Shown here in pieces: positions 1 through 11,053 of a stretch of 64,000 nucleotides of DNA. The number at the start of each line of letters is the position of its first letter. The stretch's first letter is position 1. Source of the DNA: Sphaerulina vaccinii (Eukaryota; Ascomycota; Dothideomycetes; Mycosphaerellales; Mycosphaerellaceae). Under the pieces are notes generated by a model. It saw only the letters and a list, made by a program, of their open reading frames with translations, was not told where the DNA came from and ran no database searches. Where the stretch lies: NCBI GenBank assembly GCA_022570795.1, contig JAKUDP010000004.1, forward strand, positions 1,984,001 through 2,048,000, read 5' to 3'. The translations under genes were made by a program, and so were the position numbers.

Positions 1-453
1 GTGGTTCTTCTGACTACGCGGAGAACGCTCATGTTTTGAAGATAGAAAGAAGAGAGCGAGCGGGCTCTACATCCATCATTGAGATCCTACAGCCTCGCCG
101 TATGCATTTACAAACTCAAAATAGCTGCAACTAGCACAGCCTGATTGTAATTGGCAAATGACAAGACTATCGCAAGGCTGAGACTTCGCGCACGGGATCC
201 TTTCATGCACTCTCTGCCAATACGTGTCGCGGAAAAGGTCATGATCTACAACTGCTGCAGCCATAGTGGCACGCTACACAAAATCGAGCATGTTGTGCCA
301 TATCCAACAATAAATATGCTTCTAGCTTCCGCAAGGACTCAGATGCATTGCTCCTGCCTGTTTCAGGCTGCACTAGTGCGTGGACTACTAGGTACACAGG
401 TCCGCCACCTTCCCGCCGAATCTCACCTTTCCTCTACACATCTACTTACCACG
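1..453. other. 5' flank without a recognisable gene
   Basis: No reading frame here has domain, signal-peptide or splice support. The right part is probably the promoter and 5'UTR of the membrane-protein gene that starts at 454. Confidence 0.5.
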
Positions 454-1281
454 ATGCATGGTACCCATCTGTCATCATGGCTACCTCTGTGGTTAGGCCT
501 TCTGACAGTCTGCCATGCCTACGATGAACACTTCATTTCACCACCTCGATACCTCGCCACGCAATTCGGCAACTACTCAACTCAACAGCTCAACCCGAGG
601 AATCTAGTCTGGCGAATCGGCGACGTGCACACAATCGAATGGACCACGACAAGATCAAACTATACGATAGATCTCTACCAGGAGAACAACCCTCCGACAT
701 CAGGATCTGTTCCTAGAGCTACAATCTGGAGTAAGCAAACACATGTTCCCCGCTGAAGATGTACTGACGTGTCTTTCAAAGGCAAAACCTCAGGACAAGA
801 TGCAATCTCAAGCTTTGCATGGGTCGTACAGACTTACGGATCCAACCTGAACGACTCACCTATCTACTACTTCTGCCTCGGCAACTGCAGTGACTATAGT
901 GATTGGACGTCGACGCAGTACATGAACATTACCGATGCCGCCACAAACAGCACCCAGAACTCGACGAAAGCTCCTCCAGCATTGAACGCTACTAGGCTTG
1001 GATTAGGATTAGGCTTGGGTCTGGGTCTTGGACTTACTTCGATCATCGCTGCTGCTGTAACTCTGTTCTTGATTCGAAGAAGAAGAAAGACACGGAGATC
1101 GAAGGTGGAACCGGCTTCGAGTGTCCTATCGCCGGCTATATCGCCTTTCACACACGATCCTGAAGCCAAGCTATTGACTAAAGAGCCTGATGTCCACGCG
1201 TTATATCATGATCGCAAGGCTGCGGAAGTCGAAGGAGCGCGTTTGCCGCTTGTAGAGTTGGGAACTGGGCGACAAGCTTGA
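454..1281 (+). CDS. secreted-type single-pass membrane protein, unknown function
   Basis: Two exons, 454-730 and 782-1281, with a 51-bp intron (gtaagc donor, tactgac branch-like site, tttcaaag acceptor). The protein is 258 aa. The chosen ATG begins a clear signal peptide of about 22 residues ending ...VCHA. The lumenal part has several N-glycosylation sites (NYS, NCS, NIT, NST, NAT). It is followed by a Gly-Leu alternating stretch and a hydrophobic helix at about residues 165-190, a stop-transfer RRRRK cluster and a cytoplasmic tail of roughly 65 residues. The topology is like fungal wall-sensor or SKG6-type proteins, but no WSC or other named domain is visible, so the function stays unknown. 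The upstream in-frame extension to 151 is not used because it would bury the signal peptide. Confidence 0.7.
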
Positions 1282-1648
1282 TGGCTGTTTTGCGATGATT
1301 ATACAAAGCGCAGTGAGTGGAGGTTACAGGTCTTGTGTAGATGAACATCTTGCTGTCTTTTTGCGCACGATGCCACCTTTCTACGAGATGAGACAAGAGT
1401 AGTTGCATGAATTCATATCTCGTCGCTTATTCAGCCTCGGGCTCAAAGTCAGTATTTGTCACAAGTGTGAGGTGAAGTTTGGTTGCATTTGCAGTCTATA
1501 GACTTCTTCTCTGCCCTCCTGCTTCGAAATTGAATCTCTACAGCAGGTAAGTGCGGTGCCCTGGTGTTTTCCTCTGCTCAGAGAGCGGCCGGTATACACG
1601 GTGGTCTTTATTGGTCGTAGAGTAGTGTGTCAGACCCCCAACGCATAT
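1282..1648. other. intergenic, convergent 3' ends
   Basis: This 367-bp gap lies between the 3' ends of two convergent genes. I see no reading frame, repeat or RNA structure in it. Confidence 0.5.
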
Positions 1649-2279
1649 TCAGACCTCCTCCACGAGCTCCCACTCCCCATCCATCTCAGTAGCCGCAGCA
1701 GCATCACTCTCCTTCGCAATAAGCACAAAGCCGAAAGCCTCGTCCTCCTTGGCCTCTTTGCCGCTGGTTTGAGTGACTTCGGAGCTGAGAAATGTCAATA
1801 CAAACGGGACTCGAGGCCACTTAGAGTTATACTTACATCTCGAACGGATTGTATCCCTCGCTATTCTGTCCGCTGTAAGCTGGGCGACACAAAGCGGCGG
1901 CTCTGATATTGAGATATCTGACATTGTCAACACGAGCACGACTCGAGGCCATATTGCATATCACTTACTGCTCGAATAGATCATCTCCCGCAAGCTCTTC
2001 GACGTCGCCGTCACCCATGGCCTGCTTGCACTGCATGCAGATGATGATGGGTGGAGAGGACTTGCTAGTTATGGCGGTGATCTGCCGAACGATGTCTGCT
2101 TCGCGACATGGCTTGCAAATGTCGGTTGCGTGGTTGGCGGAGCATGTCGGTGGGCCTGAGAAGTGGTGGGAGAGGCGAAGTGGTTCTCGATCGTGCAGAA
2201 AGGCATTTTGAGGGTGCTCTCTGATCTTGGATATTGTGTGCGTGTTTCGAGGTGGAAGAGAGAATTCTCGCGAGAGCAA
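1649..2279 (-). CDS. small Cys-rich hypothetical protein
   Basis: Three exons on the minus strand: 1969-2279, 1837-1902 and 1649-1784, separated by 66- and 52-bp introns with gtaagt donors. The spliced frame is open for 170 aa. Visible features are a CxxC (CKPC) followed about 30 residues later by a second CxxC (CMQC), with further Cys and His just upstream, so a zinc-ribbon-like site is possible. The C-terminus is acidic and ends ELVEEV. Agreement of frame across both introns supports a real gene. The start is uncertain: the first in-frame ATG is used, but the first ~35 residues look poorly constrained. I do not recognise the family. Confidence 0.6.
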
Positions 2280-2521
2280 ACAGTAAGAAGAAAATCCGGA
2301 ATAGCGCGCTAGTGTTCGTTAGCGTGAATATGCGGAAGCTTATATTACGGCTTCGTTCTGTCATGTTGATTATATTCCAGAGGAGAAAGTGGCAGGGAAG
2401 AACAAAGTGTGCAGTTTTAGCAGGAAAGAGAAATATACACATGCAGATTTGGAATGCAGTTTGTTCTTTGCTGCTTTGTTGACTGATATACTGTTCTTAC
2501 CACGTCGAATCATCCAAAGCT

Positions 2522-4371
2522 CTACCCGCCGAACATCTTGTTGAACCACTTGTCGCCGAAGTTCTTGTATGGCTGTTGCACGAAGTTGCGAGTGTACTGC
2601 AAGAAAGATTAGCAAGAGCTTCAGTTCGAAGCAGCAAAGGGAGCATACGTCTTCAATCTCAGCGACCTCACCCTTGAGATCAACCTCGTGTGGACTGTAC
2701 CACTTCGTCTTCTTGACAACTTTCCAGAATATGAATAGGACTGGAGTCAAGAAGATCATGAAGTAGCTGAAGACAAACGTAGAAGCATCCCAGAATCCAG
2801 GCAAGAAGACCGTGTATCCACCAACAAAAGCCATGACGAAAGTCCAGGCGAGACCATAAATAGCAACATATGGCTGTCCGATCGACTTGTATGGAAGGCT
2901 GTTACGATCGATACCCTGCGCCTTTAGTGCCCGGTACCACATCAAGAATGTGAAACACATGATCGCAAAGTTGATCAATTGCGACGCAGTGATCAGACTC
3001 ACGAACCAGCCGAGAACTCTAGCGGAACCAGAGCTTACTGACAGGAAAGCCAGGAGGCAGACTGCAAGAACTGCGACGACACAGTAGTAGGGTACACCGA
3101 CTCTGTTGGTCTTGGTGAACAGCTTTGGTGCTTTGCCTTCGAGAGATAGACCGAAGAGACTGCGAGAGGCGCAGTACATGTAGGAGTTTCCGGCGGAGAA
3201 AGCGGAGGCCAAGACTAGTGCGTTGACGATGTGTGGGAGGACGCCGATGCGGAGACGGTTCATAGCTACCACGTATGGCGAGGCGGCTGCGCCAGGGAGA
3301 CCGGTGGAGAAAGCCGCAGTCAATTCTTCGTCATCGTAGGGAACCAGGATACCAACGCAGAGAGCTCCGAGAACGAAGAAGGTGGTCAATCTGTAGAAGA
3401 CTGCATTGTAGGCCTTTGGCATGACGACTCGAGGATTCTCAGCTTCACCGGCAGACATGGAAACATAGTCTGGTCCGGCAATGACGAAAGAAGCTTGAAT
3501 CAAGCATTGCAAGAACCCCAGGAAGTATGCCAGGCTGCCTTCTCCAACAATTCCGGTATACAGTGGCTTGAAAGCTCCCGGATTGTTCCAGTACCTGAAT
3601 CCAAACCGATCCCCAAGCGGGTTCCCACCCAGCATGACCACGAAAGTGAAGATGATCAGTCCAATGATGAGGAGGACCTTTCCCAATGCAGCCCAGAATT
3701 CGACTTCGCCGTACCATTTGACGTTCACCAGGTTGATCAAGCCGTAGAGAACGATGACGATCAGGACCAGTGCCCAGGTGGGAAGTGCTGTTGACCAGTA
3801 GTGTATAATGACATCGCAGGCTGTGATTTCGAAGGGTACTAGAATGGCCTCGAAGACGAAGAAGTTCCAACCTGCTGCAAAACCGAAGGCTTCGTCGACG
3901 TAGCGGCCGGCGAAACGGATGAAGGGCGAGGAAATCGGGAGGTATGTGACCATTTCGGCGAGACAGAGTGTAACGGCGAGGACGACGGAGCACCTGCATT
4001 ATCGTTAGCCTCAAGTGCTTCCTAAGCTGAACAGTTGACTCTCACCAGAAAGTAAAGGCGATGAACAAGCTACCAGGTCCTCCATTGAGCAGTCCGCGAC
4101 CAATCTGTACGTAGAGAGCTGTACCAATCGTGCCTCCGATACCAATAAGCTGAATATGACGGGGCTTGAGCTTTCGGTGGGTATCATCGTGGACACCACT
4201 GATGTTGTATGAGGCGACAGAAGCTCTGCGTTCTACGTCGCCATTGTCATATGCTGGTGGGATTTCCGCAGTTCCAGTGACACCATAGTCTTTGCTTGCT
4301 GACTTCTCAACGCCGCCCGTATCTGTTCGCTTGAAAGGCGACCTCTGCGCAAGGTTCTTAAATCCAGACAT
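2522..4371 (-). CDS. amino-acid permease (APC superfamily, YAT family)
   Basis: Three exons: 4046-4371, 2649-3993 and 2522-2596, with 52-bp introns. The 581-aa protein is typical in length for fungal amino-acid permeases. After a hydrophilic N-terminus of about 75 residues, it has the family signature HIQLIGIGGTIGTALYVQIG in the first membrane helix, then about 12 helices, including the conserved region ENPRVVMPKAYNAVFYR. The short last exon adds a C-terminal tail (KNFGDKWF). It imports amino acids by proton symport at the plasma membrane; the family is known for this, but specificity cannot be read from the sequence. Without splicing, the frame would run on into an unrelated 3' tail. Upstream neighbours give no pathway context. 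Confidence 0.93.
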
Positions 4372-6068
4372 GGTGAGCTGGTGTATGAGAGAGGGTCGGG
4401 CAGGATTATCGTGCCATGCGATGTGCTATAGTCCAGTGACAGGCGATCGAAAACGAAAAGCAACGAAGTAGCAGTAGTCTAGCGACCACTACGTCTTTAA
4501 CTACATCATGTCGGAGGACGATCTTGTTGATAAGACGCTATCGTGGCCGGCCCTGCTCCCAAGGACTGGGCTGGCGAGCTTGCAGTATCCAAGAGAGCTG
4601 AAGTGGCGTTTAACCTGGTCTCGAATCCTGGGCATGGACCCTCGCGATGGCGTCGTAAAGGTATAGATGCCAAGATAGGCTAGAGGCTGCGTACTTGATA
4701 GATCTTGCTATAGGTGTGCATAGATAGGGCCGAACATACACCTATATGGGTCTTGTTAGATAGCTCGCGGTCAGTTGCATATGTGCGGTAATATAGTTTG
4801 ATGAAGTTGGTCCAGTTGACGGGGCTGAGTTGCTGTATATGCCTGTTGACCTGCCCCCACCATAGTTGCTCGGCATGCATAGATACTCTCTGGGCAGAGT
4901 CGGAGTAGCCGCAAGCAATTCGATAAGAAGTCTATTCCCGAGCTTTGGCATGAGCACACGACATCTGGGATGACCACGGCGAGGTGCTATTGGTGAATGA
5001 GCCGCGCTGGCTGGCAGTTGTCCTCAGAGCAACCTCGTGGTCTTTGCCGCCGTTTTGCTCGCTTCTCGTTAGCATGCGATCACACCATGCTGCCATGCGA
5101 CTGTGGATCTTTGAAGCGTCTTCTAGTGAGGCTCTGGAAGTTGATAATGGCTCTGGCGCAGGCCGGTGTAATGTGTGTTGTCGATGATGATGCAGATGCT
5201 GTGGGTTGGTGAGGGAGAAGTTTGAGATTGATGCCGCGGCAGGCATTGAAATGGTCGTTGTGGTCTTCCGTAGTTGACCTCATCCTCCAGTCTCAAGCAT
5301 CACGACGTCGAGTATGGTCAACGCAAATAAATCTATCTGTCACTTTCGTTTTGATCAGTACGAGCAGACGATGCCACAACACGATGACCATCGACACTTG
5401 ACGGAAAACCAGTCCAACAGCCTGGCCGAAGCAAGTCAACATCGCACTACGTACTATGCTTTGGCCATGCTTGTATAGCCTACGGCGACGTCCACCAGGA
5501 GTCACATGAGAGCTGGGAAATTCGAGAGATTTGTGCGCGACTACGACCAGCAGTCGTGTATCTGTTGCTGTCCGTAACACATGAGGGGAGCATAGTGCGA
5601 TCCGAGAAGGAGGCGGGTGTAGAGAGCAGAATGGCATAAAGATACAGCTCAGTCACAGCAGACTGTCTTCCGTGTCGAGATGCTGGGTGTTATTGTCGTT
5701 CCAGACGTGTCGTTCCAGACGTGTCATTCCGGGAATCAGCTCTGGCCACGTATCTCTGTTTCTGGAAAAGCTCAAACTCAGCAGCACGAACGCGCTGTTG
5801 AGGTCATGGTCAGCAGACATGCTATGCGAGAAGGGCGCGGGATAGGAAAGAACACATGGGCTGCCGCAATCGATGCTCCCTCAAAGCTTGGCTACCCCCT
5901 CTCTCTGCTTCGCTGAGGCTAGGATCCGTCATCGCACGAGCAAATGTCTACAAGATGCTTCCTTTGACACCAACAATTGTCTTGCTTCACCAGCTAATGG
6001 CGCCTTGCCGCAGTCCAGTCCTCTGTGCATACCGGAGAGAGTGCAAGAGTGCTCCGTCAAATTGCCCA
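4372..6068. other. 1.7-kb intergenic region
   Basis: It holds only short reading frames on both strands (for example 4932-5246 minus, 104 codons) with no domain, intron or signal-peptide support. The left part is upstream of the permease and probably carries its promoter. The right part is downstream of the gene that ends at 6069. Confidence 0.4.
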
Positions 6069-8937
6069 TTATCCTCTCAACATGAAGCGCTTCGAGCTCC
6101 AAGCAAACCACTTCTCCAAACGCTTCGCCATATTGTGAAGAAGGACAGGAGCAATTACGGGCTCGGGGTGTGGACGATGGAAGGAGATACAGCCCTCCTC
6201 GTGCGCGAAGCTGACGGCGGAGCCTGAGCCTTCTGTGATCGTAAACCCAGCATCACCCATCGCCTGCAAGAAGACATTCCAACCCATCTCGCCTCGAGCC
6301 ATGCGGCCATCAGCAGGAAACATCTTGCCAAATGTTGCCAGACTGTCCTTTGCTACGGGTATTGGTCCTTGATGCTTCGCGAGATCATCGGTATCATTGA
6401 CATTATCGTTGCTGATGGCGAGTTGGCTCACGCCGTCAACAATGCTGTTCCGATCGAGGTCAGCAGCGATTCGCAATGCTTTTGCCTTCGTCTGCTTGCG
6501 GTACACCACCGCATTGGCGTCCTGGTCGTACTCGCCGGCATTACACACAGGTTGCGGCTGTTCTGCTGCTTTCTCAGCTTTCTCAGCTTGTCTGGCAGTT
6601 TCCGTTTCGCAATCCAGCCGCTCCTGCCTGAGCTTGGCCAGGAACCCGGGATCGGAGTCGAACATCACGCTGGCTGCGAATCTGTCCATAAGTGACATGT
6701 TCACACTCGGCTTGTCTGCGAGCAACTTCTGATCCGCTCGCACCATATTGACATACTCCGTCATCTTGGCCTGCGTCTCATCTGCGCGAGCTGCGGCATT
6801 GAATTGCTCAACTACTTCTGTGCTTGGTACCCATGCCGGAGCATCCTGGCCCAACTTCTTCTGTGATCTGCCGGTCTCAGCTCTAATGGCGTCCCACAAG
6901 CGAGCGCACTTCTTCCGACACTCAGTTGCTTTTGCCAGCCAAGCGAGATCCTTGCGACCGTTTGGCCAAGGCGTGGCTGCAAGTTCACGGATAAGTTCAG
7001 CAATGTGTGCGATTCCCTTTCGATCGAATAGGAGAATACTGGTGCCTGGAGAAAGAAGGCTTGAGGAGAACGCTTTCTTACTAGCCGGGTCCACGTATCG
7101 GTCCATATTCAGGAAGTCCTTGGGACCACGCCATCGACCATGTTGACTCCAGAGAACAGTTGTAAACATCTCGTCGACCGCCATCATGTCTGTGAGGTGA
7201 TCTTGAAGTCGCTTGTCCACCTCTTTGCCGGCTTGTCTCTCGATCAGTTCGAACACTAGCGCACGGCCTTGCATAGGACAAGTGAGGACAACATTCTCTA
7301 TCTGGGCTAGGTGGTAGTGCAGCTGATCGACAACCTTGGCCGGATCCAAAGTATTCTTCTCTCGCACTCCAAAGCCGGCAGACATGCTGCCTGTGATCCT
7401 GAAGTTGTCCTTCACGGGGCGCATTCTCGGAAGCAACTTCTCCAGCATGTGGCTTTGTAGTTTCAAAGTAGTGTTGAGAGTATCCTGCAGACTTGCAATC
7501 GCATAGCCAGCCTGTATCGGCAGGATCATGCCTGGCTTGCACGTTTCGGGCATTCTCTCGAACAGTCGACAAAGTTCTTTACAAAGCTCGGCGATCCTCT
7601 GCCAGGCGGTGACTCGGTTGACAAGCTCCATGACAAGGTCTGCAGCAACCAGGCCGAACCTGTTATCAACCTCGACTCCTGAGCATACGTTGCTGACATC
7701 GGCCTTCATCGATTTGAGCACTTGTTGCATGTAAGCTGGGTCTGTCTGCATGAGCCAAATCTCGTCTAGCACGATGTCCAGTCTGGCGGCAGCCTTCTTG
7801 AGCATCTCTTGCGGCGCAAATGCCTCTGGTGCCACGAATGCTTGATTGAAGTATGGGCCCAGAGCTGTAGTACCGGAGCCATGGAAGTCGCTGCGTGCCG
7901 TTTCCTGCCACTTCGCGCTACCTGTCCCTGCTGCACCGTCGATTATGGCGTCCGCGATCTTCTTGAGACTCCACATGATCTGCTGCTGAGCCTGCAGAGC
8001 ATGGAATGCCTTCGGAAACCCGACCATGGCCCAGTTGTGGCTCAGCGCAACATCGAAATCGACTAGCTTGCCGTACTCGTGTGGAGTGATCATGACACAT
8101 TTCTCGTTAAACCAGGTATAGAAAAAATGTCTCTCGAATGCGTAAAAGGTTTCTCGCGTGTCGAAAGGAGCCCAGAGAGCGGGACAGTGTCCAGCACGAC
8201 CGTATAGCGCAGACATGAGCTTCATTTTGTCGTCGACGAAGTCCTTGATGCTGATCCATCTGCCCGCTCAGGAGAACTCACCTAAGTCTGGAATCCATGG
8301 AGACTCATGGCTGGCTCCGTTAGCCATTGACTTGCCTTGAAAGAGACCTGGAGTCTGTTGATCTGTCAGTTACTATGCGATACCACTGGATATCCACCAA
8401 AGTTACCTTGCCGAGGAAATCAGCGCGCTTCTCCTTGCTCTTCTTCGTCCATCTCGACAGAATGAGATCCCCATGTGTCTCGAGAATACTCCGCAATGCT
8501 GCTCGATGCAGTTCTATATCCCGTATGTGGATATTGATGAGGTGCTGCGCCATCTTGTCAGAGAGATGGCCGGAGTAGTGAACTTCGCCCTGTGACTTGA
8601 GCGTAAGGTACATCTTGTTGCGAAAGTCGCAACCTGGTGGATGACAATCAGTCTCTGGTGGCGGCGCATAGAGCTTCTTCTCAGCGCGTCCTCGCTTAGC
8701 CATCTTTCCCATCATGGTTATCAGTCCTGCACTAGTGAACAATACTTTGCGCGATGTGCCATCCTCACTGCTCTCCAGTGACACGCCATCTTCGTTGGAC
8801 TCAGAGATAGCTTCCTCGAGTTCGTGGAACGGTGTGTCGCGACCGGGTTGAGCGAGACCACTATCGAAGGCGTGCAGCTGACCGAGAGGGTGGCCATCCT
8901 CCATAAACACCGCCTTGTCGAGTTCACACATCGCCAT
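6069..8937 (-). CDS. large fungal protein with HicA-like C-terminal domain
   Basis: Exon 1 is 8407-8937. A 52-bp intron (8355-8406) leads to exon 2 (8282-8354), and the main exon ends at 6069. The product is about 920 aa, mostly helical, with no signal peptide or membrane helix. The last ~90 residues (GWNVFLQAMGDAGFTIT..., then a Gly-Ser, then SFHRPHPEP) have the layout of the HicA/YcfA double-stranded-RNA-binding-like fold: a helix, GF, a strand, GS, a strand with phenylalanine, then H-x-PHP. I recall similar tails on large fungal proteins of unknown role; the relationship is inferred. The second junction is unresolved: a good AG|gtgagt donor at 8281 has no phase-compatible acceptor nearby, so a small error, a weak donor or a frameshift is present there. 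Confidence 0.7.
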
Positions 8938-9935
8938 GTTGATGTATGCAACGGCGATTGGGAGTTTCTGAAGCTGAATTCAGCTTTTGTTGTCAAGTTC
9001 TTGGCACAAAAGCGGAGCCTACAAAGCACGAGCTTCACTTGCGTTGTCAAGGAGACTCATCTTGTTGCTTGTTCTGCATCCGTCCAAAGCCGCTAAACGA
9101 CCCGGGGTTTGTGCTTGAGCGTGAAGCAACATTACCTCCACTATCGAAGATAGTAGCTGGGCTATAATGGTCAACTGAAGCCACACGATGAAGCTGCTCG
9201 TCTGAACTAGAACAGTCGCTATTCCGAAGGCATTCGAATGATCTTTCAGACAGGACTGTACGGCTCTGCGAGACCAGTGTAGTCTGTTCCGAACATTGCT
9301 ACTGAATCTCACATCGAGCACCTCTTCGCTGAACACGACGGGCATGATGACGATAACCGTTCACAGAATGAATGTATGCCTTTGTCCAAGACTCGCTATG
9401 TCATTCTTAATACGAGGCATTGAGGCTGCCTGATTTGCTAGTGTTCTTCACAATTGGAATACGAGCTATAAGGTTCTTTTATATGGACGTCTGAACTCTG
9501 CAACAGCGTACTCCACTCTGTACGCATGGCTTCTGTATCTGGTGCTCTTCGAGCAGCAGAACAATCCATGCAAGGTAGGTACTGTCCGACTGGCCGTCGT
9601 GCTGACTTGCCTCGGCTCGTAAATCCAGATCTGTGATGCTGTTGGCTGGTTTGGCCTTCCCTGTCAGTCAGCATCGATCTCCACTTCGTCTTCCAATATG
9701 GCGTCTTCATGATTGTGCTCGCACTTCAGCGTTAGTGACGAATAATCAGCCCTATAGATCCATCTGCCGAAGACTATGGATGCCTTCGGAGATCAAGAAT
9801 TCACATGCTATGCGAGAGCTCCAATAAGTACACACCGCCAACGGCCATGGGTAGCAACTTGTTCATATATAAGTAACTTCCACTCTCCTTCCAGCAACAA
9901 AGACACACACCACACAGCTCCCACTCTCCACCAAG
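8938..9935. other. divergent promoter region
   Basis: This 1-kb region separates two divergently transcribed genes (8937 minus and 9936 plus). It has no supported coding frame. A TATA-like element lies near its right end. Confidence 0.5.
9864..9873 (+). promoter_or_regulatory. TATA-like box of the hydroxylase gene
   Basis: The sequence catatataag lies 63-72 bp before the ATG at 9936, a usual distance for a fungal TATA box. It is followed by a CA-rich leader. Confidence 0.5.
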
Positions 9936-11003
9936 ATGGTCGTACAACGCAACCCTACCGACTCCATGAAGTCAACATGGCGCACAGATCCCGACAAGAA
10001 AGGCTGGACACACCACCACTACCTGTTCAATTGGCTCTCCATGAACCCCAGTGACCTCAACCGAACAACACCAGTCCATCAAAAGACTGACAAGATGCCC
10101 TACCTACCAATGTCCCAAGCTCACAAGTGGATCATCCCACACGCACTCTGGCCGCTTCTCGCGCACCAAGCCTATACATGGTACTTCGATCGCAACCTTC
10201 ACTGGTTCGCAGCCTTTGTCTTCTACAGCATAGCGTTTAAGTTCAATGCGATACACGAACTCAACGTGCTCCGCGAACTAGGTCATACCTACGGATTCCT
10301 AGACGGAGATAAACATGCCCGCGATGAAGTACCAGATGTGGGAGTGAAGAAAGTCTTTCGATCACTCTCCTCGACATCGACTTTCCGGCCTTTGATGACA
10401 GTCTTCCTCGCGTACCGCACATCCATCACACCATACCAAAGTCTCAGTTTCTTATGGCTACCTCTCGAACTAGGTCTATATGGTATCGTCCTCGATTTCT
10501 ACTTCTACTGGTACCACCGAGCGATGCACGAATCTGACACTCTCTGGAAGTTTCATCGCACTCACCACTTGACCAAACACCCCAACCCACTCCTTACACT
10601 CTATGCTGATGCCGGACAAGAGATCTTCGACATCGCTATTATACCACTGCTCACCTACTTCACTCTCAAGCTCGTTGGACTTCCTATGGGTTTCAGCGAT
10701 TGGTGGATCTGCCATCAATACATCGTCTTCACAGAACTCTTCGGACATTCGGGTCTGAGATTGTATAGCACGGTTCCGAGCACAAATGCTTGGTTTCTGA
10801 AATACTTCGATGCGGAATTGATCATTGAGGATCATGATCTGCATCATCGGACTGGGTGGAAGCAGAGTCATAACTATGGGAAACAGACGTTGTTGTGGGA
10901 TAAGGTGTTTGGGACAGCTGCGGCCAGGATTGAGGTCGTGAAGGAGAATGTGGATTGGGATAATAAGGTTGTTCTGAGTTTGAGGTCCTGGAATGGTCTC
11001 TGA
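9936..11003 (+). CDS. fatty-acid hydroxylase / sterol desaturase superfamily enzyme
   Basis: Intronless, 355 aa. It carries the three histidine boxes that bind the di-iron centre of the FA_hydroxylase superfamily: HRAMH at residues 194-198, HRTHH at 207-211 and HDLHH at 300-304. Membrane helices lie around 65-100, 165-190 and 225-255. The family hydroxylates or desaturates sterols, sphingoid bases or alkanes at the ER using oxygen and electrons from cytochrome b5. Substrate is not deducible, and the spacing does not single out ERG3, ERG25 or SUR2. The start is the first ATG downstream of the TATA-like element. A gene downstream on the other strand converges on it, 50 bp away. Confidence 0.9.
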   Translation: MVVQRNPTDSMKSTWRTDPDKKGWTHHHYLFNWLSMNPSDLNRTTPVHQKTDKMPYLPMSQAHKWIIPHALWPLLAHQAYTWYFDRNLHWFAAFVFYSIAFKFNAIHELNVLRELGHTYGFLDGDKHARDEVPDVGVKKVFRSLSSTSTFRPLMTVFLAYRTSITPYQSLSFLWLPLELGLYGIVLDFYFYWYHRAMHESDTLWKFHRTHHLTKHPNPLLTLYADAGQEIFDIAIIPLLTYFTLKLVGLPMGFSDWWICHQYIVFTELFGHSGLRLYSTVPSTNAWFLKYFDAELIIEDHDLHHRTGWKQSHNYGKQTLLWDKVFGTAAARIEVVKENVDWDNKVVLSLRSWNGL

Positions 11004-11053
11004 ATAGTGGAAGATGCAATCGATATCGATGTTGACCACGACATGCTCTGTCA

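Noticed and set aside
1000..1040. Telomere-like TTAGG repeats
   Set aside because: The ggattaggattagg stretch is coding for the Gly-Leu run of the membrane protein and does not continue as an array.
4932..5246. 104-codon minus-strand frame as a gene
   Set aside because: Low-complexity translation, no intron, no domain, no promoter signal.
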